A stretch of 64,000 nucleotides of DNA from Branchiostoma lanceolatum (Eukaryota > Chordata > Leptocardii > Amphioxiformes > Branchiostomatidae). The stretch lies in contig NC_089723.1 in the NCBI RefSeq assembly GCF_035083965.1, positions 33,359,193 to 33,423,192 of the forward strand, written 5' to 3'. Made by a program: the position numbers and the translations under genes. Shown here one piece after another: positions 46,201 through 54,000 of this stretch. Within the stretch, counting starts at the first letter, position 1, and each line of letters starts with the position of its first letter. The notes under the pieces were generated by a model. It made no database searches. It was not told where the DNA came from and saw only the letters and a program-made list of their open reading frames with translations.

Positions 46201-46365
46201 AATATTTATTTTCTTTCCTTTTCTTTTCTCTCCGGAGAGCCGACTCTTACCAAGGGGGCCATTATCGGGATCATCGTCGTGTTGGTTATTGTAGCAGTAG
46301 CCATTGCAACAGCAGTTAAAGTTGCCAGGTGGGCAGACGTTCGACTTATACATGTACGTACTTAA
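32151..46365 (+). CDS. Membrane receptor with six C-type lectin domains and a pentraxin domain
   Basis: Nineteen exons: 32151-32214, 34463-34864, 35352-35438, 35880-36106, 36771-37197, 38156-38230, 38568-38972, 39325-39545, 40020-40209, 40342-40377, 40496-40903, 41254-41427, 42200-42414, 43366-43552, 43910-43966, 44415-44816, 45054-45431, 45925-45954, 46238-46365. Total 4,113 nt, 1,370 residues, all phases consistent, and module borders are phase 1. Order: signal peptide (1-21), CTLD1 (22-155), linker, pentraxin (185-402), linker, CTLD2 (428-562), CTLD3 (563-699), CTLD4 (712-847), hevein-like Cys module (848-905), CTLD5 (906-1039), short exon, CTLD6 (1059-1192), MAM-like domain (1193-1318), transmembrane helix near 1334-1356, and a short tail. 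All six CTLDs keep the sugar-site tripeptide (EPN or QPD) and WND/WDD, so calcium-dependent glycan binding is likely. The role is inferred as pattern recognition. Weakest points: the donor at 40904, the 57-base and 30-base exons, and the terminal tail, which could instead splice at 46329. Confidence 0.8.
32707..33625. mobile_element. TTAA-type DNA element, diverged copy
   Basis: TTAA is followed by GCCCCAATCTCATTGGACTG, matching the left end of the 12789-14391 element. A decayed right end (GTGCCACAGGTCCAGTAC) lies near 33590-33615. It contains GC-rich CTGCCGCC repeats and a later MITE insertion at 33176-33381. It lies in receptor intron 1. Confidence 0.5.
33176..33381. mobile_element. Palindromic MITE, TA target duplication (family A)
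   Basis: Ends CTGTAAATGCAGAAATGTTC and TTAAATGCATTTACAG are flanked by TA on both sides. At 206 bases it is nearly the same length as the 253-459 copy. Confidence 0.85.
34463..34864 (+). CDS. Receptor exon 2: CTLD1 (QPD type)
   Basis: A complete CTLD in one exon: [16 protein letters not shown] opening, [45 protein letters not shown] and KFICQ. QPD with WND predicts galactose-type calcium-dependent binding. Confidence 0.93.
34876..34993. mobile_element. Palindromic MITE with 9-bp target duplication (family E)
   Basis: Ends TATTCYCCAAGCAGAGGTTT and complement bound 118 bases. They are flanked by identical ATTTCAGAC at 34867-34875 and 34994-35002. It inserted two bases inside the intron after the CTLD1 donor. 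Confidence 0.9.
35352..35438 (+). CDS. Receptor exon 3: Thr/Ser linker
   Basis: Twenty-nine residues containing [17 protein letters not shown]. It is nearly repeated in exon 6 at 38156-38230, with adjoining intron bases also similar, so this exon was duplicated. Confidence 0.8.
35605..35805 (-). mobile_element. tRNA-derived SINE (family 1), reverse orientation
   Basis: It shares GATGCAGCCCCAAYCGAGAT and the B-box region GGTTCAAATCC (minus strand) with the copy at 1566-1790. Confidence 0.65.
35880..37197 (+). CDS. Receptor exons 4-5: pentraxin domain
   Basis: Exons 35880-36106 and 36771-37197 join in phase 0. The domain begins [15 protein letters not shown] and continues [62 protein letters not shown]. 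The H-C-T-W block is the pentraxin signature (HxCxTW in known members reads HVICVTW here), and the two Cys (FTLCLH, HVICVT) match the conserved disulfide. QDQD fits a calcium-site residue pair. Pentraxins are usually secreted oligomers, so finding one inside a lectin receptor is unusual. Confidence 0.9.
36244..36520 (+). mobile_element. LINE fragment: reverse transcriptase ORF C-terminus and 3' end
   Basis: A 55-codon frame ending at TAA 36409-36411 contains [13 protein letters not shown] and SLDSFKERL, the typical C-terminal block of CR1/L2-like non-LTR retrotransposon ORF2. It is followed by a non-coding tail ending with short ACAGATACAG-type repeats. The element is 5'-truncated, as is usual for LINEs, and lies between the two pentraxin exons. 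Confidence 0.75.
37750..38150. repeat. Decayed family D repeat
   Basis: It carries the GCTGTAGTACG, CCTACCAACATACCATAT and neighbouring blocks in the family D order. Its end directly precedes the acceptor of the linker exon at 38156. Confidence 0.45.
38156..38230 (+). CDS. Receptor exon 6: duplicated linker
   Basis: Twenty-five residues containing [17 protein letters not shown], a close copy of exon 3. Phase 1 on both sides. The acceptor could be three bases further right. Confidence 0.75.
38568..38972 (+). CDS. Receptor exon 7: CTLD2 (EPN type)
   Basis: A complete [71 protein letters not shown] and KFICQ. EPN with WND predicts mannose-type binding. Very close to CTLD6. Confidence 0.92.
39325..40209 (+). 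CDS. Receptor exons 8-9: CTLD3 (EPN type, split)
   Basis: Exons 39325-39545 and 40020-40209 join in phase 0 within the domain, after [10 protein letters not shown] and before [13 protein letters not shown]. The domain ends [23 protein letters not shown] and YFICQ. It has an extra Cys before the EPN loop (VSDCDFTNW) that CTLD5 lacks. Otherwise nearly identical to CTLD5. Confidence 0.9.
39584..39606. repeat. (TTTG)n microsatellite
   Basis: Five TTTG units in the intron that splits CTLD3. Confidence 0.85.
39759..39802. repeat. Perfect 22-base tandem duplication
   Basis: TATTCGTGCTCGACGGAGTC plus AG is repeated exactly at 39759-39780 and 39781-39802. Confidence 0.95.
40342..40377 (+). CDS. Receptor exon 10: 12-residue linker
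   Basis: Short phase 1-1 exon ([12 protein letters not shown]) with a good acceptor (CTTCCAG) and donor (GTAACG). It could be skipped without losing frame. Confidence 0.6.
40496..40903 (+). CDS. Receptor exon 11: CTLD4 (QPD type)
   Basis: A complete [66 protein letters not shown] and MFICQ. QPD with WND predicts galactose-type binding. The donor GTCAGG is weak; reading through gives six more residues and a stop at 40921-40923. Confidence 0.9.
41254..41427 (+). CDS. Receptor exon 12: hevein-like cysteine module
   Basis: Fifty-eight residues with eight or more Cys: [44 protein letters not shown]. The CCSxxxWCGN core resembles chitin-binding type 1 (hevein) motifs, where it contacts N-acetylglucosamine. 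The resemblance is partial and the call is tentative. Confidence 0.7.
42200..43552 (+). CDS. Receptor exons 13-14: CTLD5 (EPN type, split)
   Basis: Exons 42200-42414 and 43366-43552 join in phase 0 at the same place as in CTLD3. Motifs: [53 protein letters not shown] and YFICQ. It is a recent duplicate of CTLD3, since the upstream intron bases also match. Confidence 0.9.
42565..43310. repeat. Dispersed repeat ending in a long (AC)n tract (family D)
   Basis: AT-rich ATGCAAAT-like blocks, a GCTGCAGTACC block and a 'gatccatttaggcattc...gagttatc' block precede the (AC)n tract. The tract is followed by GACCGAAACATAACCTTC and a GAAGG partner that forms a short terminal hairpin. Confidence 0.6.
43073..43266. 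repeat. (AC)n microsatellite, about 190 bases
   Basis: Nearly pure CA dinucleotides with a few variant units. Intronic, within CTLD5. The reading frames across it are low-complexity artefacts. Confidence 0.98.
43910..43966 (+). CDS. Receptor exon 15: short exon, possible CTLD remnant
   Basis: Nineteen codons ([19 protein letters not shown]) with a good acceptor (GTTTCACAG) and donor (GTGAGT), phase 1-1. The start is similar to the first residues of the CTLD5 5' exon ([10 protein letters not shown]), so it may be what is left of a third copy of that exon. Confidence 0.5.
44083..44160. repeat. Short dispersed repeat
   Basis: AATGAATGAATGAAGACCTTTATTG and following bases recur, diverged, near 9440 and 17817. 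The class is unknown; it may be a LINE end. Confidence 0.4.
44415..44816 (+). CDS. Receptor exon 16: CTLD6 (EPN type)
   Basis: Motifs [56 protein letters not shown] and KFICQ. It differs from CTLD2 at few positions, including two fewer loop residues after EPND... . EPN with WND predicts mannose-type binding. Confidence 0.92.
45054..45431 (+). CDS. Receptor exon 17: MAM-like domain
   Basis: About 126 residues. An isolated Cys followed by [13 protein letters not shown] resembles the MAM strand with its Y-M-G signature, and the end [15 protein letters not shown] resembles the MAM end (G.IALDDI....C). It is divergent. Four N-x-S/T sites are visible. The donor is GTTCGC; reading through gives a stop at 45452-45454. 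Confidence 0.7.
45565..45642. mobile_element. MITE with TAGCC ends and 9-bp target duplication (family B)
   Basis: A 78-base element with ends TAGCCTGAGTGCCA and TGGCACCCAGGCTA. It is flanked by identical AGTTTTGTG at 45556-45564 and 45643-45651. It lies in a receptor intron. Confidence 0.88.
46238..46365 (+). CDS. Receptor exon 19: transmembrane helix and tail
   Basis: EPTLTKG is followed by a helix of about 23 Ile/Val/Ala residues and then KVAR, giving type I topology. The frame continues to TAA at 46363-46365 with a short tail. A GTGGGC donor at 46329 could lead to an unseen exon with a longer cytoplasmic tail. Confidence 0.7.
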
Positions 46366-47588
46366 GGGTTAGATTAGATTAGTATTGAAAGGGTTTATCT
46401 TAGTTTGTCATGTATCTACAGAAGGTCTGATTATTTCAAGACGGTAAAGATCCCCACCTCTCCCCCTCCATAATGGAACAGGCGAACGGGTTATTTATTG
46501 TTATGATTGACTACTTGAGATTTATCATTCACCACTTGTGGCACTTCTCTATATGGCGTTACGGCGTCATAACCGATATGAAATGAGGACTTCTGATTGG
46601 TCGACGTCATCTGGCTATATGATAATATAACATGATATCCTGTAGGATATTGTAACAACACGCCTTGAATGAGTGAACCGTACAGTTTTAGCTCACAGAG
46701 GGTTCCGTTCAGAAATTGGTAGAATCCTTGGATTCTACCAATTTGTAATTATTGTGTGTGCTCGGGGCCTAGTCTAGCCAAATCAAGCTTCTAGCAACCC
46801 TTCTAAAGCTGGTCAGGCCCAATCCCGACATTGAGATATTGTGTAAGAAGGGCTTTTCGGGACCTGGCTTTGGATTGGGAGTAAGGCCAAAACTGAAACC
46901 TTCCAGCATCACACAAAAAAATGGCAAAAGTAGTCGACTATAGTGGTGACATGTTTTTACCGTTTTTACACGTTTTTCACCCCAGATCAATGAAACGTCA
47001 ACATCTCCGCCTGATGTCAACTAGCACAACCGTTTTGATGAGGCGAGACAACGTGATGTTTGAACCGGATGCGGAGTAGTGTCAATTCACGCACATGGCT
47101 TTCACTTTAGGAATTTAAGAAATTTCCGAGTCACCAAATTTTTGGGCAGACAAGGAGATAAAATTACAGAGAATATTATTCCTTTTGTACCCATCCTTTA
47201 TACTAGAATACAGGATCTTGATTCGTTTTCGTTTATAAGATAACGCAGTTTTATATGGACTGGAAAGTTCTTGTAGCCCATAGAAGCGGCTGTGCAATCA
47301 TATATGTTCAAAAAAGGAACAAGAGAACTGGAGAATGTAAAGAGGCGTAGCAGCTTTTATGATCCATAAAATCTTCTAGATGTGGTTCCGGCCAAACTAA
47401 AAATGACCTGTATAACGTAAGTTACAATGTTTCTTACAATAATTTACTACATTTCTGTGCAATTATTCTCTGACATTATCATTTTCTTGCCTTTTCTGTT
47501 CTATTTTCTGTAACTTTCTTCGTATTGCATTATATATGTTTCAATAACATGCTGCCACCAAGTTCTATAGAAATAGAATATACCAACG
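46366..47588. other. Convergent intergenic region
   Basis: The 3' ends of the receptor (+) and sulfotransferase (-) face each other here. No gene is supported. A 15-base perfect stem with a 2-base loop lies at 46713-46744. Confidence 0.45.
46713..46744. repeat. Short perfect hairpin
   Basis: AAATTGGTAGAATCC is followed by TT and its exact complement. It lies between the 3' ends of two converging genes. Function is unknown. Confidence 0.6.
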
Positions 47589-50333
47589 TTAGGTATATTG
47601 TACAGCTCTGTTAGCTATAAAGTATCTATTTTTTTCCCTACGTATCTTTTCGTTTTGTCTCATTGACAGTTTCCAATCCCAAATGAACCGCTCTTGTCTC
47701 AGTTGCTTACAAAAGTTAGCATCTACCGTCCACGCCATACTCCACCTTGTCGCTGGAAAGCTCTTGCTACCTTTAGGATCAATCCTACAATGTTCGTTCA
47801 CATTGCTATTCATCGTTCGAAAGTGTTCAAGCTCCAACGCGAAGTCTTCCCCGCCCTTTTCGACCTCCTCCCAGAGTGTTCTGTTATAGTGATCGTACAG
47901 CGCGTAGTCTATGGAACTCCACTTGCGATGGTTCTCCATAGCCAGCTGGCTCAAGCTTGATGATTTGTAATAGAATCTTCGGTAGTTTCTCGCAGTCCAA
48001 TCGTAGAGAATGTCCTTCATAACCCAACACATCGATCGTTTGAGGACAATCAGGGATTCATCGAGATGTTCAAGAATCATGACAAACGGTACGTCTGTTT
48101 TTATCTCTCTAAAATGCTGTTCTACTCCCTCATCGCCAAAATCTTTCCTCTGATCGAAGCCTAAAACGTAGGACTGGAAATTTCTAGTCGGTGAGCGTCC
48201 GTCGTAAAATTTGCTGTCGATCTCTGCGTAGTCGGTAACGTTTTCGAGGAACATCTGAATCGGGTTCAATGGGTCAAGCTTGTATTTAGTATTTAGGTGA
48301 ATGAAATTGAACATGGACTTCAGGTGGTCGAGGGGATGTCTCATGATGGCGACGCGGGCCGTGTCGGGTGGCATCCTAGCCCGGATGGTTTCCGGATGGT
48401 ACCTGGCATGATGGGTGAGGATGTTATACACCCCACCACTCACGGGATAGGCGTCCCCGGGGGCGGGGAAGTTGGGCCACGAGAAAGACGCGGGATTCTT
48501 CCCCCCGGGCAGCATGACGGTCAGATTGTGGGAGTAGCCGTAGCGAAGGAAGACACTCTGCACTGTAGTTGACCCTGCCTTGTGAACTTTTATGAAAGCG
48601 ACATTTTGCTTTGGTTCACAAGTAGGTGTCTGCCATTCCATAACTGCAGTTTGGCTCCGCCTAAAAAGGGAAATAAACAAATTTGAAAATAATTACCTTT
48701 GTGGTGTTATTGGCTGAATTTTGCGTGCCGCCTACCACTGGTTATAAGAGAATGATAACAAATATAGTGTGATAACAGGAAGACTCGAGTACCCTTCTCT
48801 GTGTTCGTCCATTGTTCGTTGATTGTTACGAAGAGAGGCATCAGTTATACTGCAACGCCGTTAGATGCAGTCTGTTGACCTCTCGACAGAATATGGCCAT
48901 CACATATCACATTTTTACGTTAAGAGGGGTCCTAGTAAGGATCCTTGTGGGACACTGTATTGCGTGACGTAGTACTAGTATCATCATAGAATCACATTTA
49001 CTTGGCGGCCAAGTCTGATCTTCCACTGATGGGGTTGACAAGTCGAAGCCCTGACGGATCCCTGGTCGGTTGGTGGGTGAACGCACCAGGCTGGGCACGC
49101 CCAACGGTTTGGCTCCATCTAAAAAGGAAAACAAAATAATGTGAAACATTTGCTAAAATCGTCAACTTTGTGGTAAATGTGATACTATTTTTTTACAAAC
49201 CATGTTTCAACGTTTTAATTAAGTTTCACAGTTACTAGTGATATCGACGAACAAATAAAATGATAATCTGATTTTTGGTTTGCTATCTGCCATTGATTGC
49301 AAGAGAATGATGACATATACTGTATATGAAAACCGCGAACATAAAACCACCGCGAACTTTTCCGCATTTAACAGTATAGTAAAAATAGGAAAACTCTAAT
49401 ACCCTTCTTTGAGTTCGTTCATGGGCAATGTTCGTTGATTGTTCAGAACAGAGGCATCGGCCATATTCCGTATAGCTATCATCAGCTTTTGTCGTTCTTC
49501 ATATTTCTCCTCTATGATCAGTAGCAGGTATGTGTACAGGGCCAACAGCAGTACCATTCCGCCAAGCAGGACCACCAAGGGTCTGTTGGTCTTCCAAAGG
49601 TGACGATGCGAAGTGATCTGTAAAATGTTTTGATTAACCGTATCTAAATCGTCAGCCCCTGCAGCTGTGTTTGGTTTTACGTAACTTACTCAAGATTTAA
49701 ACTGTGTCTAGTCGGGAAAAAAAGACTTAGTCTGCTTTGGCATAGAAATATTTGCTGCAAAAGCATGTCAATATTAGAGTTTCTGTGGAAAGCTAACACT
49801 AGGTACAAGGGATCATTTCTCTATTTGTTTATTTCAATTCAAAACTACGCTAACAACATTTAACATGACATGGCATGACATGACAACCTGTTACATGGAA
49901 ACTGAACATTGATTTTCTAAGATTTCATCAACCATAGAAATCAAAACCAATCGGTACTATTTCTGACCAGCCAGTAGCGAACATGTATGTATTTGTATAT
50001 GATTCGTCGGTCAATTTTTGGTAAAACCCTACACATGTATTTCATATTAGCCACACAGCATCGGTTATGGCTAAACATGCAGTCCTATTCAAGAATGACA
50101 CTCGGTCTACCACAGGTCACAGACAATGTATTAAACGTTTAGTATCAAACAGAATCACCGCACAAAACCACGTCAACGAGTCATTCTACAGCCCTTGTGG
50201 CATTTCAATCCATTTTTGTACCACTGTTGAAATTCTAATACTACTAGTAAGTACGTCCATTACTTACAGAGGCAAGGCTGTCCTTGAACCTGTAAAGGAG
50301 TCGAACACAGCCATACCAGTTCAGCCTCCTCAT
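47589..50333 (-). CDS. Galactose 3-O-sulfotransferase-like enzyme (Gal3ST family)
   Basis: Main exons 47589-48660 and 49403-49617 (minus strand), joined in phase 2. The upstream exon carries a type II anchor (VVLLGGMVLLLALYTYLLLI) and charged stem. The large exon is the catalytic domain: a 5'-phosphosulfate (PAPS) site KVHKAGSTTVQSVFLRYG, and a 3'-phosphate site RHPLDHLKSMFNF. The family transfers sulfate from PAPS to C3 of galactose on glycolipids or glycoproteins in the Golgi lumen. The 49403-49617 exon starts in phase 0 without a Met. A proposed first exon is 50268-50333 (MRRLNWYGC... 22 codons, donor GTAAGT), giving 450 residues, within the family range. A second possible first exon is 50931-51008, also phase 0. 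The intron between the two main exons is rearranged: it contains a copied MAK terminal exon and a duplicated piece of this gene. Confidence 0.86.
48663..48857 (-). repeat. Duplicated piece of the Gal3ST anchor-exon end and intron
   Basis: This segment matches 49121-49468: the last roughly 65 bases of the anchor exon with its donor, then the following intron up to the acceptor. Shared words include CAATCAACGAACA (minus strand) and CCTCTTCG/CTCTGTTC variants. It lacks the MITE present in the other copy. Confidence 0.7.
48860..49103 (-). pseudogene. Copy of the MAK/CILK1 terminal exon and 3' UTR
   Basis: On the minus strand it matches the MAK terminal exon at 54735-54859 and about 110 bases of its 3' UTR. 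Shared words: GCGTGCCCAGCC, GTGCGTTCACC, TCAGGGCTTCGAC, CCCATCAGTGGAAGA, GTGTCCCACAAGGAT. Only part of the exon is present, starting mid-exon, and the neighbouring kinase exons are absent. Its left border (minus 5' side) fuses to a copy of the Gal3ST acceptor. It is not expected to encode anything useful. It lies inside the Gal3ST intron in the same orientation. Confidence 0.8.
49320..49374. mobile_element. Internally deleted family A MITE, TA target
   Basis: A 55-base element with CTGTATATG and CGCATTTAACAG ends, an inner ACCACCGCGAAC block, and TA on both sides. The paralogous segment near 48762-48772 lacks it and keeps a single TA. Confidence 0.75.
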
Positions 50334-51008
50334 TGCTCGCTCAGGACCAAGACGTGGTGTAAGATACCAAACCTTCAAATCGCGAAGCTTTGATTTGTTC
50401 AGGGCAGCTGTTGCTGTAAGAAGGTTCTATAGGGTTATATGGCAGGTATTGCAACTGCTGTGCGTTTTCTTGTAATTTCAAATTCGCACAGAAGTGGAGG
50501 GTACAAACATGTTTTAGCAATGAACGAATTCGAAGAACCACCCGCCAAGACGATGTACAGAAGCCAGCGCTTGTAAAGACTTTTCGCCGAAAACCCTTTG
50601 GTAGCCCCCGAAACATGTCTGCCGCCAACACAGCACAGTTTAAAAGTTGCCAAACAAGAAATACAGGGGGAGGGTCACCGCAATTTGCAGATTAGTTTGT
50701 AGCTAGCGTGGCCTCCAGTTCTCTGGCAGTGCATATGACGTTGTTCCTTATCGAGGTATAACACGTTACTGTATACTATACGACAGTCCCAAACAGGTTG
50801 GCACCCACTTATGTTATCTAAAAATCGCGCGCGCGCAATCGTATCTATGTGTTCCCTTGCAATTAGCCTTCGGGCATGGTTTTAATACTAAATACTATGA
50901 TCGAAACTGTGTTCGTTATCCATTACTTACGGTGTCGGCCCTCCCCCCAATCCCCATGTCCTTCTTAACCCCCTCTAAATAAATGACCGCAGCTTTAGTG
51001 AAGCTCAT
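50334..51008 (-). other. Upstream region and alternative first exon of the Gal3ST gene
   Basis: The minus-strand frame 50931-51008 (ATG, 26 codons: MSFTKAAVIYLEG...) ends at a strong GTAAGT donor in phase 0 and could splice to 49617. No family is recognised for the encoded cytoplasmic peptide. It is an alternative to the 50268-50333 exon. Confidence 0.35.
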
Positions 51009-54000
51009 GTGTTCTTGACTTTGTACCATTGTCTTACTAGCAATGAAGTCGTGCTTTATTCCGTTCGTATGTATAATAAGAAATGTATATAGAAGAACAT
51101 GAAACATCAGAGCGACGGAAACAATGTTTTCAATTTCTTTTTTTTTTACTTGGAGATTTTCAGTAATCTACAAACTATATCACAAATTCGAGAGATAAAC
51201 AAGTCGATCACTATCATTGTACATATACATTTGCAGGGTTTCTAACAACATACCGTAAACATGTACAGTTTCTTATCAAGTCATCTGGGCAACAGCAACG
51301 AAAGTCTTTATCAGTAAATTAAACAATCCAAGAAAGGAATCATATATAAAGGCATCATACATTAATCTACAAAATGTATTCATAACATCTTGTACTAGCG
51401 TTACACATCACAATGCCACTGTACCCTGGACTAAACTGCAGCCCAGTCTTGTTGGTTGAAGGGTGGGGTGGTTTGAGTTTTTTGAACAAAATCTCTGCTA
51501 AAATATCATAACATACTGTTGACTTTGACATTGTTTTTTGCCACATGCAGAGTCTTTAGAATCTCAGCACTATATGTTAAGAACTATTCCTTCTTGAGAG
51601 TAGCCAAATAGAGAAGTCAAGATTTCTAACATGTTCACCAACTGCCACAACATTTTGCAATACTTAAAAAATCATTATTAAATGAAACACTATCCTTGAT
51701 ATTTGTATATATTCTTGGTCTTGGAGTGGATGGCAGTTGCTAGTGAAAATGGAAATACATTTTCTGATGACAGAAAATTTGAAAGCCAACTGCACCACAG
51801 GTAGGCATAAAAAACACCTCCCACCAACAAGTTTTAAAAGTCCTAGAAATACACAGCAAACTGGTTATGCAGTTCTAACAGCTTCGCTTGAGCAAATCCA
51901 GGACTGGCGCACAGGGCTAGGGCAGACATTCAAGATTCCAATGGTCATGTAACAGTATGGAGGATATACCAAATATAGCTGTATAACCCCCATGCACATT
52001 GTAAATAATAAAATTTACAACCTTAAAACAAGTTGTACTGTGGACGTACATGTCTATTTACATCACAAAATTCCATCTACTTTATTCGTCAACAAAAAGG
52101 GAAGAAAAATTGTCTTAAAATATTGATTTACAACCTTTAAAGACACACTACAGTGAGGTGGATGCTGATGACGATCTATTGCACAGTGTAAATTTACACA
52201 TTTGTCAGTTTTAAAACTACAGTCTCCACTTTTACATCCTTATTACACTAAAATATCATGCATTTACAAGGTATTGTGTGCTTCATTTACATTTCTAATG
52301 GAAAGACCAAAATACTCTTAAGGGGGAAATTTTTACCGGAAAACATGGGTACATCTTCGTACATAGCTGGATTTTCACATGTTTTCATATGCAAAAACTG
52401 GTCCCTAGTTTGTTCCAATTTTCATTTGAAACTGTACAAGCCACATGTTTAACTGCTCTTGTTCTGAGGCACTATTTCTGCTCATGACATTGTTGAACTC
52501 TATACAACTGTACAGTACATGTCTCTGCAAGGAGCATACAATTCATAAGTCCTAAAAAACAGACATTTCTTCAGTGAAATGTACAGAATTCAGTAATACC
52601 AAATCCTCTTTGTAGAGTAACATTTCAACATTGTACACTCCCATATTAAGTGTAACTTCCAGCAACGCCACAAATACAGAACAATCAGAGCAAGTATCTG
52701 AAGTTTGATTTAATGTCAGTTATGGTTGTGCATAAGGCTTTCTGACAGCTTTTGCCACTGTGTAAAAAGAAAAAAAAAGTCTGAGTCTTGTATACATCTT
52801 GTGGCATGCTTACACTCACTTAAGGAACCAACAGTTACTGATTTTGACTGCACTTATAACATATGATCTAATCATACCTTAATCATATTTAGTGTTAAGA
52901 CGCTTAATTGATGTCCCCTTTAATTTAATTTTTCAAAGCACATTTAGCACGACAACTAGATGTATGCATTAATTACAAATGTTGAGAACTCTCACACAGT
53001 TTACTTGGCATGAGAATTGTGATGATACCTTTGTGATGTCATTGCTAAAAATTGAACCTTATTTTCTTTGAACATGACTGCTTAAGGTGATACATGTTTG
53101 TACTGCACTAAGTTGTGTGTCATGGGGAAGTGGCCAGACAGGTCCTGCTACCGATGACCACCATACCTGCAGAAACATAAGGAAAATGACATGTTTAGAA
53201 TTAGATTTCTAAAAACTTGCAAAGTTACACCATACATGTCTTTGGAGGTGCTGATGTGATCTTTTATGGGTAAGAACTCTTTCGATCTGCCAACATCAAT
53301 TCAAGGATGAATGCAAAAACACAAGAGGACCTTCAAGTTAGGTACATTGTATACACTGTAATTTTTACATGTACAATGTATCAAAAAGAACTTGAAATTC
53401 GATTTGTGGTCTTTTGGACTTTGGTTTGACCTCTGCCCAATGACCTCCAGAAAACAATGACAAGAACAGAATGGCATTCGGGGTCTGACCCAGAGATTGC
53501 ACCTTGTCATGTTTTGTGTACCAATTTTGATTCCTGTCTGCAACAAAACATTAAGAAACCACGAAACAGAATGGGACAGGCCCTGATTTCTGCATCAGCA
53601 CCAAATTAAAAGGCATTTCTGTCTGATACACAAGACAACGTATACATGTATGGACTGGCAATGCCATGGCATGAAAAAGCAAGAAAAGCATATGTCTGCA
53701 AATAAAGTTAAAGTTTGCACACCAGATAAAAGAATGAAGTTTATGCGGATAATGTACCCTTAAAAAGAAGCATGTTCAATTATGAAAATGTGTGAAAGAT
53801 GTGGAAGTGTATGGACAGAAAACGATGTATAACCAATCACAGAAACAGTGTGTGAACAATATCTAACTGTTCATCATTGCAACCTGCTTTCGAAAATAAG
53901 GCAACCAAAAATAAAGTTGCATGTACTTTCTAAAAGCAAATGCCCACTCAGCAGATTTCCGTCACAATTGAAGTTGCACACACTAAACAATGTATCTGTG

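Noticed and set aside
48907-49149. Minus-strand 80-codon frame as a gene
   Set aside because: It is the copied MAK terminal exon read in a shifted frame; the correct frame shows the MAK similarity, and no complete exon remains.
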